A DNA stretch of 64,000 nt from NCBI RefSeq assembly GCF_003121405.1, contig NZ_QBUY01000047.1:1-64000 (forward strand), given 5' to 3'. The notes under the pieces are model-generated. The model made no database searches. It saw only the letters and a program-made list of their open reading frames with translations, and was not told the DNA's origin. This document shows positions 34,471 to 44,437 of this stretch, piece after piece; within the stretch, counting starts at the first letter, position 1, and the number at the start of each line of letters is the position of its first letter. The translations under genes were made by a program, and so were the position numbers. Source of the DNA: Paraburkholderia sp. C35 (GTDB lineage Bacteria > Pseudomonadota > Gammaproteobacteria > Burkholderiales > Burkholderiaceae).

Positions 34471-35139
34471 TTATGCAAAGTGTCCGCTGCCTTCGGCGGG
34501 ATCGATGCCGGGTTCATCGTCGTCACGTTCCTGCTGCCGCTTGCCTGCTGCATTGCGTTTCGACGTGAGCAGTGTGGAGGTTCTTGATGGCGCGTGCGTG
34601 GCGGCGGCCTGGTTGAGGGTCCCGCTCGTGGCGGGTTCGTCGTGGGCGGCGAGCGCGGCGGCTTTCGCGGCGGTGACGCGCGCAGCGGCCTGTGCGGCGG
34701 CGGTTCCGTCCGCGTCGCTGTCCGCTACGTCGGGCTGCGTCGGCGTTGCGAGCGCAACAACAGGCCTGGCGAAGTCGAGTGACGCGAGTGCGGGCGAGCC
34801 ATCGGGATCGGCATCGGCGAATACGGTATCGTTTTCAACCGGTGTTGCCGCGTCGCGCGCTGCGGGCGAGCGCAGCGCCGGTGGCGTGGCTTGTCGCAGA
34901 GGCATGCCGGCACGCGCGACACGTCGCAGCGCTTCGTTGAGCGCGTCGGGTTCGCGTGGCGCGCGCAAGCGGTCGACAATGCTCGCCGCCTTGACCTGCT
35001 CGCTGGTCGCGCCGAAGCTCAGCACCGCGCGGCGCATCAGTTCGCTGACGCTGATGCCGAGGTTCTCGGCCGTCGATGCGATGGCGCGTTTCTGGGCGGG
35101 CGTGACGAAGACGACGATGCGTTCGCTGGGCTTGTTCAT
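34471..35139 (-). CDS. Hypothetical protein with ribbon-helix-helix-like N-terminus and Ala-rich tail
   Basis: A 222-residue protein. Residues 1-50 (SERIVVFVTPAQKRAIASTAENLGISVSELMRRAVLSFG) have the beta-strand, helix, turn, helix pattern of ribbon-helix-helix DNA-binding proteins such as plasmid mobilisation or antitoxin subunits. Residues 65-222 are Ala/Asp/Pro/Thr-rich, low complexity and likely disordered. I recognise no family for the full length. The start ATG at 35139 is the first ATG of the frame. No toxin gene or relaxase is next to it, so a toxin-antitoxin call is not supported. It is probably a chromosomal regulator of unknown role. Confidence 0.65.
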   Translation of the reverse strand: MNKPSERIVVFVTPAQKRAIASTAENLGISVSELMRRAVLSFGATSEQVKAASIVDRLRAPREPDALNEALRRVARAGMPLRQATPPALRSPAARDAATPVENDTVFADADPDGSPALASLDFARPVVALATPTQPDVADSDADGTAAAQAAARVTAAKAAALAAHDEPATSGTLNQAAATHAPSRTSTLLTSKRNAAGKRQQERDDDEPGIDPAEGSGHFA

Positions 35140-35778
35140 AGATCGGCTCGCGTTCTTTTCAGGTGTCGAACTGCGGAGGAATCCGGGCAGGGCGCCGAGT
35201 CCTGGTGGGCGCGCGTCGATCCATCATAAGACTAAATCGCGACGCGCGGTGGTTCGCGGGCGTATTTCGGGCGGAACGTAAAATGACTGTCACATCAATG
35301 GGTTGTGGAGCTTGTGAGGACATTGTCCACAGGGCTTTCAACATTTTCTGTTGATAACTGCACGGGCAAGGCGCAAGCGGGCGGGCGCGGCGCCACGCGG
35401 TGTTTTTTCGTGCGTCGGGGCACTATCGTGAGGGATTTCTTACAAAAAAATCACCTTCTGCGCCGCTTGATTTCTTTAAAATGCGCTGTTACGTTGCGCC
35501 AGACACTGCCTGGGCGCGCCGTGCGGCCAGCCGGAACGGGGTGAAACATGCGGCGCTGCGCGGTGGTTGTCGCGAGAGCAGAGACCGTCGTCATGCGCGG
35601 CGGCGCGCCGCGTGGGAAGACTACCCGCGTGGCCGCCGGCGTACAGGCGGCAGGGCGCCGCTCTGGCGCGCAACGGTGCCGGCACCGCGGCGCTTTGCGC
35701 GCGGGCGTCGCCACGATCACGATTCAAGCGCACCACGCGTGCCTTTCCGGCGTGTAGGTAGCGTCCATCATTCCAGTC
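35140..35778. promoter_or_regulatory. 639-base gap upstream of mrcA
   Basis: No convincing gene. The overlapping ORFs at 35400-35909 are very Arg-rich chance frames. An A+T-rich segment at 35420-35490 (TTACAAAAAAATCACC, then TTTCTTTAAAATGCGC) stands out in otherwise GC-rich DNA and probably holds the mrcA promoter, with a long leader of about 290 bases. Confidence 0.45.
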
Positions 35779-38328
35779 ATGCCAATCATCAAACGACCGA
35801 ATTCCTCCAGTTCCTCAGGGCATCCAGGCCGCGAGCCATCTTTCGGCAGCAACGACAACCCGAGCCGCGACTACCGCTACGCACAGCGCGAAGAAAGCGA
35901 TCGCGATGAGCGTGGGCGTGCGGAAGGCTCGGGTCGCGGCGGCCGCTCCATCGGCGGCACGATCGCGATGTGGTTTGCCGGGCTGTTCGCGACCCTGGCG
36001 GTGGTCGGCGCGCTGATCGTCGGCTATGCGCTCGTGGTGATGGGTCCGCAACTGCCTTCGCTGGATGCGCTGACCGACTATCGCCCGAAGGTGCCGCTGC
36101 GCATCTACACGGCCGACCACGTGCTGATCGGCGAATTCGGCGAGGAGCGCCGCAGCCTCGTGCGCTTCCAGGACATCCCGGACGTGCAGAAGAAGGCCGT
36201 GCTCGCCATCGAGGATTACCGCTTCTACGAGCATGGCGGCGTCGACTTCATCGGCATTCTGCGCGCGGGTTTCGCGGACAGCGCGCACGGCGGCTCGTCG
36301 CAGGGCGCGAGTACGATCACGATGCAGGTCGCGCGCAACTTCTTCCTGTCGAGCGAGAAGACGTATACGCGCAAGATCTATGAAATGCTGCTCGCGTACA
36401 AGATCGAGCGCGCATTGACGAAGGACCAGATTCTCGAGCTGTACATGAACCAGATCTATCTGGGCGAGCGCGCATATGGCTTTGCGGCTGCGGCGCGCGT
36501 GTACTTCGGCAAGGATCTGAAAGACATCACGTTGGCCGAAGCAGCGATGCTTGCGGGTCTGCCCAAGGCGCCGTCGGCGTACAACCCGGTCGTCAATCCG
36601 AAGCGCGCGAAGATCCGTCAGGAATACATCCTGAAGCGCATGCTCGATCTGAACTACATCGCGCAGGACCAGTACAACGAAGCGATCAAGCAGGAAATCC
36701 GCACGAAGACGGCGGGCAACGAGTACAGCGTGCACGCCGAGTACATCTCCGAAATGGTGCGCCAGATGATGTACGCGCAGTACAAGGACGAGACCTACAC
36801 GCGCGGCCTGAACGTAACGACGACGATCGATTCCGCCGATCAGGAAGCTGCCTATCTCGCGGTGCGCAAGGGCGTGATGGACTACGAGCGGCGTCACGGC
36901 TATCGCGGTCCGGAAGGCTTCGTCGAGTTGCCCGCGGCGGGCGACGATCGCGACGAAGCCATCGAAGATGCGCTCAACGATCACCCGGACAACGGCGAGA
37001 TCATTGCGGCTGTGGTGACATCGGCGACGCCGAAGGAAGTGAAGGCGCAACTGCTCGACGGCACGCAGGCCAGCATCACGGGCGACGGCCTGCGCTTTGC
37101 GGCGGGTTCGCTGTCGGCGCGCGCGGCACAGGCGCAGCGTATTCGCCCCGGTTCGATCGTACGTCTGATCGCCGATGCGAACGGCAACTGGCAGATCACG
37201 CAGTTGCCGCAGGTGGAAGGCGCGCTGGTGTCGATGACGCCGCAGGATGGTGCGATCCGTGCGCTGGTCGGTGGCTTCGACTTCAACAAGAACAAGTTCA
37301 ACCACATCACGCAGGCGTGGCGCCAGCCGGGTTCGAGCTTCAAGCCGTTCATCTATTCGGCCGCGCTCGACAAGGGCCTCGGACCGGCGACGATCATCAA
37401 CGACGCGCCGCTGTACTTCCCGCCGAGCGCGCCGGGCGGCGACGCGTGGGAACCGAAGGACGACGATCAGCCGGATGGTCCGATGCCGATGCGGCTGGCG
37501 TTGCAGAAGTCGAAGAACCTGGTGTCGATCCGCATCCTGTCGTATATCGGCACGAAGTACGCGCAGGATTTCGTCACGCAGCGCTTCGGCTTCGATGCCG
37601 ACAAGACGCCACCGTATCTGCCGATGGCGCTGGGTGCAGGTCTGGTGACGCCGTTGCAATCGGCGGGTGCGTATAGCGTGTTTGCGAACGGCGGTTATCG
37701 CATCAATCCGTATCTGATCGCCGAGGTCGACGATGCGCATGGCCAGCCGCTGTCACGCGCGCAGCCGTTGACGGCGGGCAAGGATGCACCGCGTACGCTG
37801 GAACCGCGTAACGCGTACATCATGAACAGCCTGCTGCATTCGGTTGCGACGGCGGGCACGGGCGCCGGTACGAATGTGCTGCATCGTAATGACCTGCAGG
37901 GCAAGACGGGTACCACCAACGACGCGAAGGACGGCTGGTTTGCGGGCTATCAGCAGTCGCTGGTGGCGGTCGCGTGGATGGGCTATGACCAGCCGAAGTC
38001 GCTGGGTAGCCGCGAGTTCGGTGCGCAACTGGCGTTGCCGATCTGGGTCGAGTACATGCAGCGTGCGCTGCGCGGCGTGCCGCAGACTGAGCCTGAGATT
38101 CCTCAAGGCGTGACGTCTGTCGATGGTGAACTGTTCTATACGGATATGACGCCGGGGAATGGATTTGTCGCCAGTATCGGCATGGATTCGGCGAATCCGT
38201 TGGCTAGCGGTGGCGATGCGGTTGGCGCCGTTGGGCCGGCCGGGATGACGCCGCCGGCGCCGCCGCCGAATGTCTCGAACACGGAGAAGAAGCAGATCAT
38301 GGATCTGTTCGAGTCGAATAAGCCTTGA
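35779..38328 (+). CDS. mrcA: Penicillin-binding protein 1A, bifunctional
   Basis: An 849-residue class A PBP that polymerises and cross-links peptidoglycan. A short disordered Ser/Arg-rich N-tail precedes one transmembrane helix (about 62-88). The glycosyltransferase domain has the catalytic EDYRFYEHGG motif with Glu145, and the GASTITMQVARNFFLS block. The transpeptidase domain has SSFK with nucleophile Ser519, SKN at 578-580 and KTGTT at 709-713. An intervening OB-like domain is present as in E. coli PBP1A. The C-terminal tail is Pro-rich. Length is as expected. The ATG at 35779 precedes MPIIKRPNSS. Confidence 0.93.
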   Translation: MPIIKRPNSSSSSGHPGREPSFGSNDNPSRDYRYAQREESDRDERGRAEGSGRGGRSIGGTIAMWFAGLFATLAVVGALIVGYALVVMGPQLPSLDALTDYRPKVPLRIYTADHVLIGEFGEERRSLVRFQDIPDVQKKAVLAIEDYRFYEHGGVDFIGILRAGFADSAHGGSSQGASTITMQVARNFFLSSEKTYTRKIYEMLLAYKIERALTKDQILELYMNQIYLGERAYGFAAAARVYFGKDLKDITLAEAAMLAGLPKAPSAYNPVVNPKRAKIRQEYILKRMLDLNYIAQDQYNEAIKQEIRTKTAGNEYSVHAEYISEMVRQMMYAQYKDETYTRGLNVTTTIDSADQEAAYLAVRKGVMDYERRHGYRGPEGFVELPAAGDDRDEAIEDALNDHPDNGEIIAAVVTSATPKEVKAQLLDGTQASITGDGLRFAAGSLSARAAQAQRIRPGSIVRLIADANGNWQITQLPQVEGALVSMTPQDGAIRALVGGFDFNKNKFNHITQAWRQPGSSFKPFIYSAALDKGLGPATIINDAPLYFPPSAPGGDAWEPKDDDQPDGPMPMRLALQKSKNLVSIRILSYIGTKYAQDFVTQRFGFDADKTPPYLPMALGAGLVTPLQSAGAYSVFANGGYRINPYLIAEVDDAHGQPLSRAQPLTAGKDAPRTLEPRNAYIMNSLLHSVATAGTGAGTNVLHRNDLQGKTGTTNDAKDGWFAGYQQSLVAVAWMGYDQPKSLGSREFGAQLALPIWVEYMQRALRGVPQTEPEIPQGVTSVDGELFYTDMTPGNGFVASIGMDSANPLASGGDAVGAVGPAGMTPPAPPPNVSNTEKKQIMDLFESNKP

Positions 38329-38355
38329 GGATCTGAAGGCTCCGTACTCAAAAGG

Positions 38356-38388
38356 ACACGCCCGTGATGGAAATCACGGGCGTGTTTG
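38356..38388 (+). terminator. Rho-independent terminator of mrcA
   Basis: ACACGCCCGTGAT pairs with ATCACGGGCGTGT around GGAA, followed by TTGTTT. It starts 28 bases after the stop codon. Confidence 0.9.
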
Positions 38389-38529
38389 TTTATGGAGTTG
38401 AGGCAACGGTCAGCAAGCGAATTCTGGTGTGTGCCTGCTGTCTGGAAGAGGGATCCGATGCAGAAGGCGTAAGCGGCAGAACACCTCGCGTGATGCCCCG
38501 ATCTGACCGCAGCGAGCGGCCAAAACGAA

Positions 38530-40014
38530 TCACTTTGCAACGTCAGCCGTCTCTGCTGAAGCCTGCGCTTGCTCCACAACAGGATTCCCCATCGCCTGAA
38601 ACAGCGCAGCGGTGTCATTCAATCGCGCGCCCGTATAGCGAATCTCATCGAGCCGCGCATTCCGGTACTGCTGCTCACTCGAGCGTGACGCCGTAACGGG
38701 CACAGCACCCAACCGATACCTCGCCGCCGTCTCCTCAAACGACTGCTGCGCCGCCCGCGCGGCCACATTCGCCGCATCGAGCGACTGCGCATCATGCTCC
38801 AGTGAAGCCAGCGTATCCGCGACATTCTGAAACGCCGCCAGCACCGTCTGCTTGTATTGCGACGTCGCAGCATCATAGGCAGCAATCGCCGCACGTCGCT
38901 GTGCAAACAGCGCACCGCCATGGAAGATCGGCTGCGAGATCGACGCGCCGAGGCTCCAGATCGCTCCAGCCCCAGACAATGCAACAGGCCAGCTAAACCC
39001 GCCTTGCCCCATCGATGCATTCAACGTGATGCTCGGAAACATCTGCGCAGTCGCTACCCCAACGTCAGCGGCAGCAGCCTTGAGCGTCGCATCGGCCGCC
39101 TGAATGTCGGGACGCGCTTTCAAAAGATCGGAAGGCACGGAAACAGGCACCTGCTGCGGCACATGCAGCGAAGCGAGATCGAGCGGCGCGGGCGCCTGAT
39201 CCGGCGTACGGCCGAGCAGCACGGCGAGCGCATGGCGCGTGGTCAGCAACTGCTGCCGCGCGCCAGGCAAACTCGCCGCCAGCGACGCCGCGCTTTGCTG
39301 CGCACTCAACAGATCGCTATGCGACACCGAGCCGAGTTCATAGCGTCGCTGCGCATCGCGTGCCTGTTCGTCAGCGAGCGTGACGAGCCGCTCGGTGGTC
39401 TGCACCGACGCATCGAGCATGGCCACTGAAATCGCCGCCGTCACGATGTTCGCGGCAAGCGCGCGCCGCGCCGCATCGAACTGATACACCTGCACGTTCA
39501 CACGCGACGCGAGCGCCGCATTTGCCAGCCGGGCCGCGCCGAAAATATCGAACGTGTACTGCGCCTGCAACTGGCCGACGAAGGTGTTGTACAGAAACGT
39601 GTTCGGCCCGATTTCAGGAATCGCAAGCGCGCGCTGACGCGCGGCCTGGCCACCGGCATCGATGGTAGGCAGCATGTTGCTGCCTATCTGGGCACGCAAC
39701 TGCTCGCGCGCAGCCGTGAGGCTCTTGTCCGCAGCGGCGAGCGTCGGACTATTACGCAGGCCTTCGTCGACGAGTGCGTTCAGTTCATCCGAGTCAAACG
39801 TGCGCCACCATTGCGGCCCCGCCTTCGCGCCCGCCACGAACTGCTGCGTGACGCCTTGTGCGGGCACTGTCTGCGTCGGCAGGGGATCGGCGCCATAGTG
39901 CGCGGGCTCGGGCATCGCAGGCGGATTGCCATTCGGCCCGAACGAACAGGCCGATGCGAACAGGCAGGCAACAGCGGCGGAAGAAAACGTGCGGGTCATC
40001 GAAAGCTGGCTCAT
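38530..40014 (-). CDS. RND efflux outer membrane lipoprotein (OprM/NodT family)
   Basis: A 494-residue outer membrane factor. A lipobox-type signal ends in FASAC with Cys23 as the lipidated residue. The two OEP repeats of the TolC-like trimer follow, with blocks WWRTFDSDELNALVDEGLRNSPTLAAADKSLTAAREQL and FDIFGAARLANAALASRVNVQVYQFDAARRALAANIVTA. The second repeat has QPIFHGGALFAQRRAAIAAYDAATSQYKQTVLAAFQNVADTL. It is the last gene of a three-gene efflux operon, two bases after the permease stop. The ATG at 40014 follows GGGGA. Confidence 0.92.
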   Translation of the reverse strand: MSQLSMTRTFSSAAVACLFASACSFGPNGNPPAMPEPAHYGADPLPTQTVPAQGVTQQFVAGAKAGPQWWRTFDSDELNALVDEGLRNSPTLAAADKSLTAAREQLRAQIGSNMLPTIDAGGQAARQRALAIPEIGPNTFLYNTFVGQLQAQYTFDIFGAARLANAALASRVNVQVYQFDAARRALAANIVTAAISVAMLDASVQTTERLVTLADEQARDAQRRYELGSVSHSDLLSAQQSAASLAASLPGARQQLLTTRHALAVLLGRTPDQAPAPLDLASLHVPQQVPVSVPSDLLKARPDIQAADATLKAAAADVGVATAQMFPSITLNASMGQGGFSWPVALSGAGAIWSLGASISQPIFHGGALFAQRRAAIAAYDAATSQYKQTVLAAFQNVADTLASLEHDAQSLDAANVAARAAQQSFEETAARYRLGAVPVTASRSSEQQYRNARLDEIRYTGARLNDTAALFQAMGNPVVEQAQASAETADVAK

Positions 40015-40016
40015 GA

Positions 40017-43000
40017 TCAATTCCCCGAATGTGCCGAAGGCTCAGGGCGCGGGTCGCGCTCGTCGCCGCGCACGCGGAACCACGCGGCGTATAGCGCGGG
40101 CAGATAGAACAGCGTGAGCACGGTCGCGCTCGTGATGCCGCCCATCAGCGCCGTCGCCATCGGACCAAAGAAGTTCGAACGCAACAGCGGAATCAGCGCT
40201 AGCACGGCAGCGGCGGCCGTCAGCGTGATCGGGCGGAAACGCCGCACGGTCGCGCCGACGATGGCATCGAAGCGCTTGTGTCCCTGCGCGATGTCCTGCT
40301 CGATCTGATCGACAAGAATCACCGAGTTGCGCATGATGATGCCGAACATCGCGATCACACCAAGCATCGCGACAAACCCGAACGGCTTGCCGAACAGCAG
40401 CAGCGTCGCCACCACGCCGATCAGGCCGAGCGGCGCCGTCAGCACCACCATCAGCACGCGCGAAAAGCTCTGCAACTGGATCATCAGCAGCGTCAACACG
40501 GCGATGATCATGATCGGCATCTGCGCGTTGATCGACGTCTGTCCCTTCGCACTTTCCTCGACCGATCCGCCGATCTCGATCCGGTAGCCGACGGGCAGCG
40601 TCGAGCGGATCTGCGCGAGCTGTTTGTCCACTGCATGCGTGACGTCGATGCCTTGCGCGTTGCCGCGCACATCGGACTGCACAGTGATGGTCGGCTGTCG
40701 GTCGCGTTCCCAGATCACGCCGTATTCGAGATCGTCGCGCATATGGCCGAGCGTGCCGAGCGGCACGGCGCCGTTGGGCGTCGGCATCGCGAGCGTCAGC
40801 AGTTGCGACGGATCGACGCGTTCGTTCTTCGGCGCGCGCAAGTCGACGCTGATCAGCTTGTCGCGCTCGCGGTACTGCGTGACCGTGTAGCCGGACAAGG
40901 TCATCGCGAGAAAGCTCGATACGTCCGCTGATGTCACGCCCAGTTCGCGCGCCTTCTTCTGGTCGACTTCGAAGCGCACCGAGCGTTCGGCAGGCTCGTC
41001 CCAGTCGAATTGCACGTTCGCTGTGCCGGCGTTGGCGCGCATGGTTGCCGCCACTTTCTCGGCAATCGAGCGCACGGTCGCGATATCGTCGCCGCTCACG
41101 CGGAACTGCACCGGATAGCCGACTGGCGGGCCGTTTTCGAGCCGCGACAGGCGCGTGCGGATCGCAGGGAAATCGTTGCGCAGTTTGGGTTCGAGCCAGC
41201 GCGCGAGCTTCTCGCGATCTTCGACGGACTTCGCGGTGATCACAACCTGCGCGAAGTTCGGCTGCTGCAACTGCTGGTCGAGCGGCAAATAGACACGCGG
41301 CGCGCCCGAGCCGACGAAATTCACCAGGTGATCGATGTCAGGCCTGCCTTCAAGGGCTTTTTCGACGCGCTGCGCCTGGCGCAACGTCGCTTCGAACGAA
41401 GCGCCTTCAGGAAGCCGCACATCGACCAGCAGTTCGGAGCGATCGGAACTCGGGAAGAACTGCTGTGGCACCAGCGTGAAGCCCGCCAGCGACACGACGA
41501 ATAGAGCCACGGTAATCGCGAGCACGATGAAACGCCGCTCGATACACCACGCGATCCAGCCTGTCAGACGTCGATAGAAACGCGTTTCGTAGATGTCGTG
41601 TTCATGATCTTCGGGTTCATGTGCCTGGCGTTTGCGTTCGGGCAGCAGGTGATAGCCGAGCATCGGAATCAGCACGACAGCGGCGAGCCACGACGCAATC
41701 AGCGCAATCGCCGAGACCTCGAAGATCGAGCGCGTGTATTCGCCCGTGCTCGACTTCGCGAGCGCGATGGGCAGAAAGCCGGACACCGTGACGAGCGTGC
41801 CGGTTAGCATCGGAAACGCCGTGCTGGTGTACGCGTAGGCGGCCGCACGTGTGCGGTTCCATCCCTGTTCGAGCTTCACCGCCATCATTTCGACGGCGAT
41901 GATGGCGTCGTCGACGAGCAGACCAAGTGCCAGCACCAGCGTGCCGAGCGACACCTTGTGCAAGCCGATATCGAACAGATACATGCACAGCGCCGTGACG
42001 GCGAGCACGACGGGAATCGAGATCACGACCACCATCCCCGTGCGCACACCGAGCGAGACCAGGCTGACCACCAGCACGATCGCGACAGCTTCGGCGACGG
42101 CTTCGAGGAAGTCATCGACGGAATGCGCGACGGCGTGCGGCATGCTCGACACTTCGACAAGTTTCAGGCCCGCAGGCAGATGCGCTTGCAGTTCCTTCAT
42201 CCTTTCGTCGAGTGCCTTGCCGAGCCGGATCACATCGCCGCCCGGCTGCATCGTCACGCCGATGCCGAGCACGGGCTTGCCCTGAAAACGCATCTGCGTG
42301 ACGGGCGGATCGTCGTAGCCGCGCTTGATGGTTGCAATATCGCCGAGCCGGAACGAACGGCCGTTAATGCGGATCAGCGTGTCGGCGAGCGCGTTGAGGT
42401 CTTTGAACTGGCCCGTCGGGCGTACGAATACGCGATCGTCGTAGGTCGTCAACGTACCGGACGGCGACACGCTGTTCTGCGAGTTGATCGCCTGCGCAAG
42501 CTGGTTCGGCGAAATGCCCAGACGCGTGAGTTGCGTATTGGTGATCTCGACATAGATGTGTTGATCGGGATCGCCGAAATAATCCACCTTGCCGACGCCC
42601 GGCACGCGCAGCAGCACGGTGCGCAATTCGTCGGCATAGTCGTGCAGTTGCGCCGCCGAAAAGCCATCGCCTTCGAGCGTGTAGATGTTCGTGTAGACGT
42701 CGCCGAACTCGTCGTTGAAGAACGGACCTTGAATACCTTGCGGCAAGGTCTGCGCAATATCGCCGACTTTCTTGCGCACCTGATACCAGGTTTCCGGCAC
42801 ATCCTTGACGGGCGCCGAATCTTTCATCGTGAAGAAAATCAGCGATTCGCCGGGACGCGAATAGCTACGCAGAAAATCGATGGCAGGCGTTTCCTGCAGC
42901 TTGCGGCCAATACGGTCGGTGACTTCTTCCTGTACCTGGCGCGCCGTTGCGCCCGGCCAGAACGTGCGGATCACCATCACGCGGAACGTGAACGGCGGAT

Positions 43001-43139
43001 CTTCCGATTGCGCGAGCTTTGTGTACGCAAGAATGCCGAATGCCGTGGCGAGCGTGATCAGGAAGACGACCAGCGCCTGATGCCGCAGCGCCCACGCGGA
43101 CAGGTTGAAGCGTCCTTCTTCGTCGTGCGCTGCGCTCAT
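40017..43139 (-). CDS. RND multidrug efflux permease (HAE-1 type)
   Basis: A 1040-residue inner membrane proton-drug antiporter of the AcrB/MexB superfamily with twelve spans. The proton relay aspartates in span 4 are D410 and D411 in GLLVDDAIIAVE. Porter domains (PN1/PN2, PC1/PC2) and the docking loops are full length. Blocks such as GSVEESAKGQTSINAQMPIM resemble the subgroup that includes TriC and VmeI-type pumps rather than AcrB itself (judged from memory). The start overlaps the adaptor stop by 4 bases (ATGA). It pairs with the adaptor and outer membrane lipoprotein in one operon. Substrates cannot be told from sequence. Confidence 0.93.
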   Translation of the reverse strand: MSAAHDEEGRFNLSAWALRHQALVVFLITLATAFGILAYTKLAQSEDPPFTFRVMVIRTFWPGATARQVQEEVTDRIGRKLQETPAIDFLRSYSRPGESLIFFTMKDSAPVKDVPETWYQVRKKVGDIAQTLPQGIQGPFFNDEFGDVYTNIYTLEGDGFSAAQLHDYADELRTVLLRVPGVGKVDYFGDPDQHIYVEITNTQLTRLGISPNQLAQAINSQNSVSPSGTLTTYDDRVFVRPTGQFKDLNALADTLIRINGRSFRLGDIATIKRGYDDPPVTQMRFQGKPVLGIGVTMQPGGDVIRLGKALDERMKELQAHLPAGLKLVEVSSMPHAVAHSVDDFLEAVAEAVAIVLVVSLVSLGVRTGMVVVISIPVVLAVTALCMYLFDIGLHKVSLGTLVLALGLLVDDAIIAVEMMAVKLEQGWNRTRAAAYAYTSTAFPMLTGTLVTVSGFLPIALAKSSTGEYTRSIFEVSAIALIASWLAAVVLIPMLGYHLLPERKRQAHEPEDHEHDIYETRFYRRLTGWIAWCIERRFIVLAITVALFVVSLAGFTLVPQQFFPSSDRSELLVDVRLPEGASFEATLRQAQRVEKALEGRPDIDHLVNFVGSGAPRVYLPLDQQLQQPNFAQVVITAKSVEDREKLARWLEPKLRNDFPAIRTRLSRLENGPPVGYPVQFRVSGDDIATVRSIAEKVAATMRANAGTANVQFDWDEPAERSVRFEVDQKKARELGVTSADVSSFLAMTLSGYTVTQYRERDKLISVDLRAPKNERVDPSQLLTLAMPTPNGAVPLGTLGHMRDDLEYGVIWERDRQPTITVQSDVRGNAQGIDVTHAVDKQLAQIRSTLPVGYRIEIGGSVEESAKGQTSINAQMPIMIIAVLTLLMIQLQSFSRVLMVVLTAPLGLIGVVATLLLFGKPFGFVAMLGVIAMFGIIMRNSVILVDQIEQDIAQGHKRFDAIVGATVRRFRPITLTAAAAVLALIPLLRSNFFGPMATALMGGITSATVLTLFYLPALYAAWFRVRGDERDPRPEPSAHSGN

Positions 43140-44314
43140 GACGCGAAATCCTCAGGATGCAGCGGCGGCACGACGCGCACTTTCTCGCCCGCGGTGACGG
43201 TATGCACGCCTTGCCACACGACACGCTCGCCTTCGTTCAACCCTTGCGAGATCGCGATGGTGCGTTCGGCGTAGTGCGAGACCTGCACGCGGCGCAGTTC
43301 GAGCTGATCGCTGCCGCTTTTCACGACCCACACGGCGGGTTGCGTGCCGTCGTGAAAGAGGGCGGTGGCGGGCAGCGTGTAGAGCGAGGCGTGGGCTGCC
43401 GTGCTGTCGTGTGTGAAGTCGATATCGGCTGTCATGCCGAGGCGCACGTCGGGGCCGGGTTGATCGAGCGTGAGCTTGGCGCGCCAGGTGCGGCTTTGCG
43501 GATCGGCGGCGGGCGACAGTTCGCGCACGCGCGCATTGAAGGTGCGGCCAGGCAATGCGCCGAGCTTGACGGTAGCCAGCGTGCCGACCCGCAGCGACGC
43601 CAATGCGCCTTCGGGCACGTCGCAGACCACATCGACGTCGCCGGACCACGCGAGGTTGTACACCGCCTGTCCCGCCGATACGTTCTGCCCGGTGTCCGCC
43701 TGCTCGGCGGTGATGACGCCCGCGTGATCGGCGGTGAGTGTCGCGTATTGGAGTTGGTCTTTGGCGAGCGCGGCCTGTTGCTGCGCCTGATCGCGCTGAG
43801 CCGCCGCCGACGCGTACGCGTCTTCCGTCTGCTCAAGCTGTGCCTGCGAGATCAGATTCTCTCGCGCTTGCGCGCGGTCGCGGTCGAGTTGCTGTTTCGC
43901 ATAGACAAGCCGATGCTGCGCGGCCTCGAGCTGCGCGTTGGCGCTGGCGGCGTTCTTCTGTGCGTCGGCGGGATCGAGCCGCGCGACGATCTGACCGTGC
44001 TGCACGACATCGCCGAGTCGCACGCGCCGCTCGACGATCTTGCCGGCAATCCGGAACGACAGCGGCGTCGAATAGCGCGCCTGGACTTCGCCCGGCAGCG
44101 ATGCGGCGAGCGGCTGGCCATTGGCATGCCCGGCGACGGCCACGACAGGGCGCGGTGCGGGCGCGGCGGCTTCCTTGTTGTGACAGGCAACGAGCGTCAA
44201 CGCGCCCGACAGGACGAGCACGGCAAGCGACGAACGGCGGAGCAAGGCAGGCGAAGCAGACAGGCGGAACGGCTTGCGCGCAACGGCTGGCGCGCCACGA
44301 CGGGAACGATTCAC
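43136..44314 (-). CDS. RND efflux periplasmic adaptor lipoprotein
   Basis: A 392-residue membrane fusion protein. A lipobox LTLVAC puts the lipidated Cys at 44, after a basic lead of about 28 residues. The barrel-sandwich (lipoyl) segments are PLSFRIAGKIVERRVRLGDVVQHGQIVARLDP and VITAEQADTGQNVSAGQ, flanking a long alpha-hairpin (about 105-175) rich in Ala/Gln. The beta-barrel and membrane-proximal domains follow. It bridges the permease and outer membrane factor in the operon. Its gene is first in the operon and faces the TetR gene across a strong palindrome. Confidence 0.92.
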   Translation of the reverse strand: MNRSRRGAPAVARKPFRLSASPALLRRSSLAVLVLSGALTLVACHNKEAAAPAPRPVVAVAGHANGQPLAASLPGEVQARYSTPLSFRIAGKIVERRVRLGDVVQHGQIVARLDPADAQKNAASANAQLEAAQHRLVYAKQQLDRDRAQARENLISQAQLEQTEDAYASAAAQRDQAQQQAALAKDQLQYATLTADHAGVITAEQADTGQNVSAGQAVYNLAWSGDVDVVCDVPEGALASLRVGTLATVKLGALPGRTFNARVRELSPAADPQSRTWRAKLTLDQPGPDVRLGMTADIDFTHDSTAAHASLYTLPATALFHDGTQPAVWVVKSGSDQLELRRVQVSHYAERTIAISQGLNEGERVVWQGVHTVTAGEKVRVVPPLHPEDFAS

Positions 44315-44437
44315 GATGCCCCCAGGCTGAGATGCAAACGGATACGGCGAGCCAGAGGCTACCGACGGCGTGCAGCGAAGCGGACCGCGAGCGTTTCAGT
44401 TCATATCGCCAGACGGTACGTTGCTTCAGATGGTGAA

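Noticed and set aside
34471..35139. Toxin-antitoxin or plasmid mobilisation module
   Set aside because: The RHH-like protein has no partner toxin, relaxase or origin nearby.
35400..35909. Overlapping Arg-rich ORFs before mrcA
   Set aside because: They run into the mrcA gene in another frame and have random composition.
35815..37740. 641-codon minus-strand ORF opposite mrcA
   Set aside because: Antisense shadow of PBP1A with Arg/His/Val-rich composition.
41958..43274. 438-codon plus-strand ORF opposite the RND permease
   Set aside because: Antisense to a conserved transporter gene with an unbiased shadow composition.
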